A stretch of DNA of 5,473 bases from Clostridia bacterium (GTDB lineage Bacteria > Bacillota > Clostridia > DSM-8532): positions 1 through 5,473 of the forward strand of contig JAOABT010000480.1 of NCBI GenBank assembly GCA_026418215.1, given 5' to 3'. The position numbers were made by a program, and so were the translations under genes. The notes under the pieces were generated by a model that saw only the letters and a program-made list of their open reading frames with translations, was not told the DNA's origin and searched no databases. Below are positions 1 to 5,473 of the stretch, piece after piece; the stretch's first letter is position 1; each line of letters opens with the position of its first letter.

Positions 1-234
1 GAGAGCGGCATGGTTGTGCTTTATAACGACAAGAACGCCAAGCCCAAGACCGTTAAAATGCCAAACCTCATGAATAAAACGGTGAGCGAAGCCACCGACG
101 CCTTAAAGCGGGTGGGGCTGAACATACGCATCAAGGGCGGAGGAACCGCGTCCAAGCAGGAGCACCCGGAAGGCACGGTGCTTGAGGCGGGCGAGATTGT
201 CAACGTTGACTTTATCATGGAGATTAGGGATTAG
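1..234 (+). CDS. C-terminal fragment of a PASTA-domain penicillin-binding protein (FtsI/SpoVD-like)
   Basis: Only the last 77 residues are visible; the reading frame is open at the left edge, so the true start lies outside the window and the Met at position 10 is internal. Residues about 18-72 form one PASTA domain: a KMPNL opening, a helix (SEATDALKRVGL), the strand NIRIKGGG, then HPEGTVLEAGEIVNVDF, which matches the usual P-x-G-T-x-V-x-x-G-x-x-V-x-V ending. The preceding ESGMVVLYND looks like the end of another beta unit (a previous PASTA domain or the linker), as seen in clostridial SpoVD/PBP2 proteins. PASTA domains sit outside the membrane and are thought to bind peptidoglycan or beta-lactam-like ligands. 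The transpeptidase domain is not visible, so the enzyme identity is inferred. The main alternative is a PrkC-type serine/threonine kinase, which also carries PASTA repeats. A terminator follows 16 bases after the stop, so this is the last gene of its transcript. Confidence 0.72.
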   Translation, partial: ESGMVVLYNDKNAKPKTVKMPNLMNKTVSEATDALKRVGLNIRIKGGGTASKQEHPEGTVLEAGEIVNVDFIMEIRD

Positions 235-250
235 CATATAGCACTAAACG

Positions 251-279
251 AGGAGGCTTATAAAGCCTCCTTTGTTGTT
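251..279 (+). terminator. Rho-independent terminator after the PASTA protein gene
   Basis: AGGAGGCTT (251-259) pairs perfectly with AAGCCTCCT (263-271) across a 3-base loop, giving a 9-bp stem, followed by the T-rich run TTGTTGTT. It starts 16 bases after the TAG stop at 232-234. The 5' arm resembles a Shine-Dalgarno sequence, but no start codon follows at a suitable distance, so a terminator is the better reading. Confidence 0.85.
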
Positions 280-310
280 CTGAGGGCAAGTAGGCTACCA
301 GATTGGTATA

Positions 311-339
311 TTGACCGTTAGGACATGAGACTTTATGTT
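311..339 (+). promoter_or_regulatory. Candidate sigma-A promoter, long leader to the DUF2935 gene
   Basis: TTGACC (311-316, 5 of 6 to consensus) and TATGTT (334-339, 4 of 6) are separated by exactly 17 bases. Transcription would begin near 346 and give a leader of roughly 270 bases before the ATG at 614. It lies downstream of the terminator at 251-279, as expected for a new transcription unit. The call rests on hexamer match and spacing only. Confidence 0.4.
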
Positions 340-602
340 TATCCCGCCTTAAGCCTGTTATTTTCAACAACCTGCTTGAAATTTCGTAATAGGAGGATTA
401 GGGCATAAATGCCGCCAAGAAATAATAGGGCATCCTCATAAACGCCCATGAATACCTTCATAAGGCCTGTGACTCCCCAGAATATGCTCAATTGAGGGCC
501 GTTTGCTGAAAAACTACAGCTTGCTATCCAAAATAATGAAGGGGGTACATGCAAGAAAATGGAAATCGGTAAATAGGATATATACCGTGAACGTTTTTTG
601 CT

Positions 603-607
603 GAGGA
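603..607 (+). promoter_or_regulatory. Ribosome binding site of the DUF2935 gene
   Basis: GAGGA lies 6 bases before the ATG at 614-616. It is the only Shine-Dalgarno-like site near the 5' end of this frame and fixes the start codon. Confidence 0.8.
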
Positions 608-613
608 ATTCTT

Positions 614-1534
614 ATGTTGGCAAGAGAAGAGTATGTTCGAATGTCCTTGGAGCTAAATCTATTTTTTGCAAGAATTGCGAAAGAACATTCTATCTTTTTG
701 GAGAGCGGTTTTACAGGGCGGGATACACGCTTTGCGGAAGAGGCGGATAATTTTAAGGTCAAATTCGAAGGTCTGCTTTCAGAGACCATCATGTTGGCCA
801 ATGGTGTCATTGGACCGGAAACTGCTTCATCAGGAGAATTTGTTACGCCTTATACCTTAAATGCGGAGCAGGTTTCCGCCTATTATACAGGTATACGTAT
901 CAACACCGGACTAACCCAGGCAGAAGCAAGTATCGGAGGACACGCCAGTCTAGTCATTACACCACAGCTCGAACAGCAGGTTTATAACCTGAACCAAAGA
1001 GCAATCGCATTAACATCGGCTTTGGCACAGTTTAAAACTACAGTCCTCAATAATGTAATTTCATGCAAGATGTTTACTACTAACTATCCCTTACTGCTGG
1101 ACCATATCATAAGAGAGGCGCATTTTTACCTGCAAATGCTGACGAAACTGCAAAACAGAGAACCACTTCTGACACGGGAACACCTGCTTGAACAGGAGGT
1201 CTTCTGGAATAGAATCATGGCCGAGCACTCCAAGTTTATCCGCGGGCTCCTCGATCCGACGGAGGTCAAGCTCATCGGTACAGCCGAAAATTTCGGAAGG
1301 GAATTTGACCAGCTTACGGCCGAAGCCATTGCGGCTATTGACCAAACCACCTTGGTGCCTAATGTAACGAACGAAAGCCTGCAGAGCACAAAGCAGCTTC
1401 GAGATTTCAAAACAGCGGGAACTCAGGGGCTTATCAATTGCAGTATAAAGGCCATTGCTTACCCGTTGCTGGGTGATCATGTGCTTCGCGAAGCAAACCA
1501 TTATATCAGAGTCCTAACGATGCTTTCCCGGTAA
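614..1534 (+). CDS. DUF2935 family protein, two-repeat helical bundle
   Basis: This is a complete 306-residue protein, mostly alpha-helical, with no signal peptide or membrane segment, so probably cytoplasmic or spore-associated. I recognise the DUF2935 family, present in Bacillus and Clostridia; its biochemical function is not established to my knowledge. The protein is an internal duplication. FFARIAKEHSIFL (17-29) matches FWNRIMAEHSKFI (197-209), and DHIIREAHFYLQML (163-176) matches DHVLREANHYIRVL (288-301). The conserved E24-H25/E204-H205 and D163-H164, E168/D288-H289, E293 pairs, with H170 and H296, suggest a metal site like those of ferritin-like or hemerythrin-like bundles; that is inference. 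The first half carries about 55 extra residues (around 75-130), including the family-typical FVTPYTLNAEQ and TGIRINTGLTQ segments. The start is supported by GAGGA 6 bases upstream. The gene stands alone: a terminator precedes it, and the next hairpin terminator is about 140 bases after its stop. Confidence 0.85.
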   Translation: MLAREEYVRMSLELNLFFARIAKEHSIFLESGFTGRDTRFAEEADNFKVKFEGLLSETIMLANGVIGPETASSGEFVTPYTLNAEQVSAYYTGIRINTGLTQAEASIGGHASLVITPQLEQQVYNLNQRAIALTSALAQFKTTVLNNVISCKMFTTNYPLLLDHIIREAHFYLQMLTKLQNREPLLTREHLLEQEVFWNRIMAEHSKFIRGLLDPTEVKLIGTAENFGREFDQLTAEAIAAIDQTTLVPNVTNESLQSTKQLRDFKTAGTQGLINCSIKAIAYPLLGDHVLREANHYIRVLTMLSR

Positions 1535-1594
1535 AATAGGATCATGACAGCAAACCAGGCTGCGCCTTCATATTAAAACAGGAGCTGAGCAAGC

Positions 1595-1624
1595 TTAACA
1601 ACCAGATTAGGGCGAACTTATAAT
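1595..1624 (+). promoter_or_regulatory. Strong candidate sigma-A promoter
   Basis: TTAACA (1595-1600, 5 of 6) and a perfect TATAAT (1619-1624) are separated by 18 bases. The predicted start is near 1631. The first open frame downstream is the vWA gene at 1882, so the leader would be about 250 bases and would include the terminator-like hairpin at 1675-1718. It is the best promoter match I see in the window. Confidence 0.5.
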
Positions 1625-1674
1625 CCATTAAGCGATACTTTCATTTTGCTCAAGGTAAACTAGGTGCTATAAAA

Positions 1675-1718
1675 GTGCGCTCTCATGCTATAGCCTGCTT
1701 GGGAGCACATTTTTGTTT
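1675..1718 (+). terminator. Terminator-like hairpin, possible attenuator
   Basis: GTGC (1675-1678) and TCTC (1681-1684) pair with GGGA (1701-1704) and GCAC (1705-1708), with a 2-base bulge (GC, 1679-1680) and one G-T pair. The tail is ATTTTTGTTT. It could end read-through from the DUF2935 gene about 140 bases upstream, end a short RNA started at the 1595-1624 promoter, or act as an attenuator for the vWA gene. An alternative stem, GCTATA (1666-1671) with TATAGC (1689-1694), spans the 5' arm and cannot form at the same time. Confidence 0.55.
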
Positions 1719-1804
1719 AACCGATTAACAGCAATTAGCAGCGTAAGCCTGTAAAAAGGCTTCCATAGTGTCCGATACCTTATTTTTACTTTCATTGCGG
1801 TATC

Positions 1805-1834
1805 TTGCTTTCACGGATAAAAATGGTGTAAGAT
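1805..1834 (+). promoter_or_regulatory. Weak candidate promoter close to the vWA gene
   Basis: TTGCTT (1805-1810) and TAAGAT (1829-1834) are 18 bases apart, with 3 of 6 and 4 of 6 matches. It would give a leader of about 40 bases to the ATG at 1882 and lies downstream of the hairpin at 1675-1718, so it could supply transcription independent of it. Evidence is weak. Confidence 0.25.
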
Positions 1835-1867
1835 AAAAAGTGGAAGCATATGCCAGAATCAAGATAT

Positions 1868-1874
1868 GTGAGGT
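1868..1874 (+). promoter_or_regulatory. Ribosome binding site of the vWA gene
   Basis: GTGAGGT, with its GAGG core at 1870-1873, lies 8 bases before the ATG at 1882-1884. This spacing, and the lysine-rich segment and hydrophobic stretch that follow at once, fix the start. Confidence 0.8.
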
Positions 1875-1881
1875 ATTGTAA

Positions 1882-4800
1882 ATGAGTAAGGGGCAAAAGA
1901 AAAAGCCATTAATCTTTGTTCTTATTCTCGTGGGAGTTCTGCTGGTGGCAGGAGCTGTCCTGTTCTTTGTAACCCTCAGTAACAATAGCAGTGATGATTC
2001 CGCAGCATCTGTCAATGAGCCTTCGGCCACAAGCGAGGCTCCAAAGGCTACTGAGAAGCCAAAGAGAAAGGTGTATCCCATAGGCAAATGGGACTTGCCC
2101 ATTCCCTTTATGAATCCCTTTGGTTCCCAGAGCAATTATGCCTCTGTTGAATACAAGAAAAATCAGTATCAGGATTTTAATTATGTTAATAAAGACAATA
2201 TCCTCGCCTCAAGAGTGACCTGCGGCGAGGTATGGGATATGAGGATCACCTGGAAGGATCAGCCCGTAGATGCCTATGAGGATCTGGACCTCTATATTTC
2301 AGAGCTCGGGGGAGAGTCCTATCAGGGCGAATCCGAGGATCAGAGGGTCGTCCATCTGAAAGATAAGGATAACGTTGATTATTGGGGCCTTGCGCGCCGG
2401 GATGGCGATGGGTACACACTCAGAGTGTACAAGGAGACGGTTGCTCAGGCAGGCAAGCCGCTGACCATCAAAACGGCTGATTACGGCGATGTCAGCAATA
2501 TCTATTTCATAACCCATCATCAAGGAACCAAGTTTGAGTCGATGACCGTTAAGATGACGGAGGGCGCGTTCTGGCTAAACGGTGACGGTGCCTACAGGCA
2601 GGGTGAGTACACAAGGGCTGTGCGCTACCAGAAAGAGCTTGCGGCTTACAAAACCAAGGACTATATCCTGGACGACATTCCCCAAGAGTCATTCCCTGTT
2701 TTGTGGCGTATTGATTTTAATAAGGACACTGACCCCAAGGAAATGACCTTTGATATCCAGCAAGGGGCGGATATAACACCCGTTACGTATGGAGAAAGGC
2801 TCGGAGCCTTGAAGGTCCATGGCGTGAGCTTCGGTACGGTAACCGTCAAGCCTGCGTTTAATGCCGACGTCAGACACCCGGACTTATCGGCCAATTATGA
2901 ATCAGGAGATATCACACCCGAGGGAGACACGATTTTCTGGCTGCCCTCAGGCTATTGGAATCTTGAAATCCGCCCCAATAAAAATGAAAGCGTTAGCTAT
3001 TGCGTGGCCCGGCTCATTCCCGTCAGCGAAAGCGAGATGACCGTACTGGATATTCCGCCGGCTATCAATGATTCCTATGGCAATAACGAGCAGGGGATTG
3101 CCGGCGGCAATGAATCCGGTATTAAAATCATGGAGGCTAAGGAGCAGGGCGCTCAGGCAACCATGACCTTCCAGCTCTTGGATTCCAAGAATCCCAAAAT
3201 GACCCCGACCCTCCAGAATTCCCAAATCGTCGAGGGCGGGAAAGAAGCTAAAATTGTTCAGATTGAACGGCTCAAGACACCTCCGAGCGTTGTGCTCGTT
3301 CTGGATTCCTCAGGTTCCATGAAGGGTCAGATGGAGCAGGTTGTTACCGCAGCCAAGACCTTTATCCAAGGGCTCCCCGATGATGCCTTCGTGCAGGTCC
3401 TTGACTTTGATACCAAGCCCACAGTGCTCAAAGGAAACACAAAGGCAGAGGTACTAAAGGGACTTGGAAGCATTAAGGCCAATGGCGCAACCTGCCTCTA
3501 TGATTCGGTTATAAAGGGTATTGAGCTCTTAAAGGACAAAGAGCGGCCCACCCTTGTGGTCTTCACCGACGGTGTAGACGCCAACGCCAATGATACAGGC
3601 CCGGGAAGTGTCGCGACCAAGCAGCAGGCCATGGAAGCTGTAAAGACGGCAAATGTGTCGCTCTTTACTATCGGCTTCGGTCCCAAGCACGACAACACCA
3701 CGCTTCTTGAATTGGCCGGAGTGTCGGACGGCATGTACTATCCCGCTCAGGATAAAGCTGCCCTCGACAAGGTTTTCCAGGCTATCAACAACAAGCTTGG
3801 CAACACCTTTAAGCTGACCTATGAGCGGCCCAAGGAGGCAGCGCCTGCAGACGTCCCTGTTATTTCCCTGGTACTCGATACCAGCGGCTCCATGGACAGC
3901 GACCCATCTGATGAACGCTGCGATTGGCGTATCGATAAAGTAAAACGCGTTTACCATGATTTTATCAACCGCATTCCCGACCAGAGCCTCGTCCAGCTCA
4001 TGCGCTTCTCCGACGACGTCAGCATCGAGCAGGTCAACACGGTCAGAAGGCCGGAGCTCCTTCAAGCACTCGGCGAACTCGGGGCAAATGGAGGAACTGA
4101 AATCCTCATGTCGGTAACCTCGGCGTATAAGGCCATCAAGCCCGTGCCGTCCAACAAGCGTATCATCGTCTACATGACCGATGCGGCGCTTGCCGTTACC
4201 GATGACCAAAAGGCAGCCTTCGAGGTCCTTCTTCAGGAAATCAAGGACAAAGGCATCCAAATTCTTTGGGTAGGCCTCGGTGTTGAGAAAAGTGAGGATG
4301 CCTTCAAATGGGCCGCTGAAAAATCGGGCGGCAGCTATGTTATTTCCGAAGACCCGGCTGTTATTGGAAAAGCCTTGGATGATGCCCTGGCCAAGGTTCA
4401 GAAGCTTCCTGCCGACAAGCTGACGCTTGCCTTGAACATCAAGAACGATTCGGGTGTGGGGGATGTGGCCAATTACTCGGCCACCCAGCTTGTGGATTTC
4501 CCCATCCCGCAAAGCTCCGGTCAAAAGATTACATTAAATACAATCTCGTATCAGACCGGCACAAAGGTTTTCCAATATGAGCCCAAGACCGCTCAGCTTG
4601 TTTATGGAGACTCCATACCGAACAAGGAAGTCAAGCTCAGCAAGAAGATAACGCTGAATGCTTCGGGCAGCAACAAGGCCATGGCATGGAAGGCCGGAGA
4701 GGCCTATTTCTTCTCCATGCTAAGGGGCATTGAGGCACCAAACGGCAAATGCTTCCTGGCTGTTGAAATGGAAATGAAGAATACGCTTACCAATAATGTG

Positions 4801-5473
4801 CCCTATCTCATTCCGGATACGTCGTCCCATTTCTTTGTGAATATGAATAATAAGGGTGCTTATCCTGCTTCAACGGCAACGTGGCTTACCGAAACTCCCC
4901 TTACCCCTCCGGGAGATAGTTCTCTGTATATGGCGCCCGGTCAAACGGTTCACGGCCTCTTGGTATTCCTTGTGCCCGATGAAAAGACTGAGCAAATGGC
5001 GCTTCATTATTACGATACTTCCTATGGTCACATCACACTGAATGCTATCGGTGATCCGGTTCATCAGGATGTTGCGCTTGAAGCCTTGCCCACAACAGCT
5101 ACAGGCAAGCTTTCTGACACCTTTGAAATCACCGTTAAATCTAAAAAGGATCTGACTAAAATAGAGAATACCGAACTTAAAGAGGGAAGCCTCTTCCGCG
5201 TGATTGAAGGGCAGATGAATGCAAAGGTTCAGGCTCTCCTGGACATCAACCCCATGGAGCGCTTCTATCTTAAGATTCAAACCGCCGCAGGGCCGTTTAT
5301 GGTTAAAATGAACGATACGACAGCATTATTGCCCTATGGCTTCCTCCGACCCGTGATGCTGGCTCCGGGCTCCTCCAATACCGTGAGATGCTCGTTCCAG
5401 ATTCCAACATCAGTTAAGGACGCCAAGATGGACCTTTATGGCGATATCGCCGGCGGTGCTGTCAGTGTGCCTG
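1882..5473 (+). CDS. Large membrane-anchored protein with two vWA (MIDAS) domains, 3' end outside window
   Basis: The frame is open from the ATG at 1882 to the window edge: 1197 residues without a stop. Residues 1-8 are basic (MSKGQKKK) and 9-32 are a hydrophobic segment with no clear signal-peptidase site, so a signal anchor with the body outside the cell is likely. Residues 33-63 are a Ser/Ala/Glu/Pro/Lys linker. About 64-413 is beta-rich sequence I do not recognise, including a beta-sandwich-like stretch around 274-393 (TIFWLPSGYWNLEI). Residues 414-463 resemble the small beta unit often found just before vWA domains. vWA1 (about 467-645) has DSSGSM at 475-480, T537 and D563; vWA2 (about 658-842) has DTSGSM at 666-671, T739 and D767. 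Both MIDAS sets are therefore complete and should bind a divalent metal and a protein ligand. Residues about 950-1055 and 1090-1197 are two related DUF4352-like beta modules. Function is probably adhesion, sensing or scaffolding at the cell surface; no enzyme motif is visible. Confidence 0.9.
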   Translation, partial: MSKGQKKKPLIFVLILVGVLLVAGAVLFFVTLSNNSSDDSAASVNEPSATSEAPKATEKPKRKVYPIGKWDLPIPFMNPFGSQSNYASVEYKKNQYQDFNYVNKDNILASRVTCGEVWDMRITWKDQPVDAYEDLDLYISELGGESYQGESEDQRVVHLKDKDNVDYWGLARRDGDGYTLRVYKETVAQAGKPLTIKTADYGDVSNIYFITHHQGTKFESMTVKMTEGAFWLNGDGAYRQGEYTRAVRYQKELAAYKTKDYILDDIPQESFPVLWRIDFNKDTDPKEMTFDIQQGADITPVTYGERLGALKVHGVSFGTVTVKPAFNADVRHPDLSANYESGDITPEGDTIFWLPSGYWNLEIRPNKNESVSYCVARLIPVSESEMTVLDIPPAINDSYGNNEQGIAGGNESGIKIMEAKEQGAQATMTFQLLDSKNPKMTPTLQNSQIVEGGKEAKIVQIERLKTPPSVVLVLDSSGSMKGQMEQVVTAAKTFIQGLPDDAFVQVLDFDTKPTVLKGNTKAEVLKGLGSIKANGATCLYDSVIKGIELLKDKERPTLVVFTDGVDANANDTGPGSVATKQQAMEAVKTANVSLFTIGFGPKHDNTTLLELAGVSDGMYYPAQDKAALDKVFQAINNKLGNTFKLTYERPKEAAPADVPVISLVLDTSGSMDSDPSDERCDWRIDKVKRVYHDFINRIPDQSLVQLMRFSDDVSIEQVNTVRRPELLQALGELGANGGTEILMSVTSAYKAIKPVPSNKRIIVYMTDAALAVTDDQKAAFEVLLQEIKDKGIQILWVGLGVEKSEDAFKWAAEKSGGSYVISEDPAVIGKALDDALAKVQKLPADKLTLALNIKNDSGVGDVANYSATQLVDFPIPQSSGQKITLNTISYQTGTKVFQYEPKTAQLVYGDSIPNKEVKLSKKITLNASGSNKAMAWKAGEAYFFSMLRGIEAPNGKCFLAVEMEMKNTLTNNVPYLIPDTSSHFFVNMNNKGAYPASTATWLTETPLTPPGDSSLYMAPGQTVHGLLVFLVPDEKTEQMALHYYDTSYGHITLNAIGDPVHQDVALEALPTTATGKLSDTFEITVKSKKDLTKIENTELKEGSLFRVIEGQMNAKVQALLDINPMERFYLKIQTAAGPFMVKMNDTTALLPYGFLRPVMLAPGSSNTVRCSFQIPTSVKDAKMDLYGDIAGGAVSVP

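Larger units (their letters stand above)
280..613. other. Intergenic region between the PASTA protein and DUF2935 genes
   Basis: No convincing gene lies here. It holds a good-looking forward promoter (311-339, listed separately) and a weak candidate -10, TATATA at 579-584, just upstream of the DUF2935 ribosome site but without a recognisable -35. CGGTA (567-571) and TACCG (583-587) form a small inverted repeat around that -10 and could be an operator. On the minus strand a 40-codon ORF (461 down to 339, ATG start, GGGGAG at 473-478 eleven bases upstream) would encode a peptide with one hydrophobic stretch (LLFLGGIYALILLL). It is too short and isolated to call a gene. Confidence 0.5.
1535..1881. 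other. Intergenic region upstream of the large vWA gene
   Basis: No protein-coding gene is supported in these 347 bases. In order they hold a near-consensus promoter (1595-1624), a terminator-like hairpin (1675-1718), a 6-bp hairpin AAGCCT/AGGCTT (1745-1762) without a T tail, a weak promoter (1805-1834) and the ribosome binding site of the vWA gene. The promoter followed within about 90 bases by a terminator-like hairpin leaves room for a short RNA or an attenuated leader. Confidence 0.55.

Noticed and set aside
391..441. AGGAGG at 391-396 followed by ATG at 409, a possible leader peptide of 10 codons (MPPRNNRASS)
   Set aside because: Spacing of 12 bases is long, the peptide is tiny with no regulatory codon run, and nothing downstream supports translation-coupled control.
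404..446. Imperfect direct repeat CATAAATGCC / CATAAACGCC (404-413 and 437-446)
   Set aside because: There are only two copies of 10 bases with one mismatch, which chance explains. It is not a CRISPR or iteron array.
487..496. Perfect 10-base palindrome CTCAATTGAG
   Set aside because: Several palindromes of this length are expected by chance in a window this size. It is not paired with a second copy or placed on a promoter.
1091..1501. 136-codon minus-strand open frame (and another at 1126-1410)
   Set aside because: Both are shadows of the DUF2935 gene, with no sensible protein features and no ribosome binding site seen.
1745..1762. Hairpin AAGCCT/AGGCTT with a 6-base loop
   Set aside because: The stem is short, no T run follows, and it is not next to a gene end, so there is no support for a terminator.
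1725..2135. 136-codon minus-strand open frame across the vWA gene start
   Set aside because: It overlaps the clear ribosome site, signal anchor and linker of the vWA gene and shows no protein family of its own.
3529..4524. 331-codon open frame on the minus strand
   Set aside because: It lies wholly inside the vWA gene, opposite two intact MIDAS domains. Its translation has no recognisable domain, and the + strand frame is fully explained. It is open only because of codon bias in the real gene.

Overview
The window suggests a Gram-positive, probably clostridial (Firmicutes) bacterium. A PASTA-tailed penicillin-binding protein end and a DUF2935 protein, a family best known from Bacillus and Clostridia, lie together. 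Shine-Dalgarno sites are strong (GAGG type) and base composition is moderate. This assignment is inference; there is no rRNA or other decisive marker.

Layout, left to right, all genes on the + strand. (1) 1-234: the C-terminal end of a cell-wall enzyme, most likely a FtsI/SpoVD-type class B penicillin-binding protein, ending in a PASTA domain and closed by a 9-bp hairpin terminator at 251-279. (2) 280-613: a non-coding gap with one good-looking sigma-A promoter (311-339), a weak one nearer the next gene, and a doubtful small antisense membrane ORF. (3) 614-1534: a complete 306-residue all-helical DUF2935 protein built from two related halves. (4) 1535-1881: a gap with a near-consensus promoter (1595-1624), a hairpin with a T-rich tail (1675-1718) that has a competing alternative stem, and a second weak promoter close to the next gene. 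(5) 1882-5473, running off the window: at least 1197 residues of a membrane-anchored extracellular protein. It has an N-terminal signal anchor, a low-complexity linker, about 400 residues of beta-rich sequence I cannot assign, two consecutive von Willebrand factor A (vWA) domains each with a complete metal-binding MIDAS set, and two related DUF4352-like beta modules.

The three genes do not look like one operon: terminators and separate promoters lie between them. The shared theme is loose. The first and third products act on the outer face of the membrane, while the DUF2935 protein has no export signal. The large vWA protein dominates the window. It looks like a surface adhesion, sensing or scaffold protein, but partner and function cannot be read from this sequence. 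I see no CRISPR array, tRNA, rRNA, insertion sequence or prophage gene.
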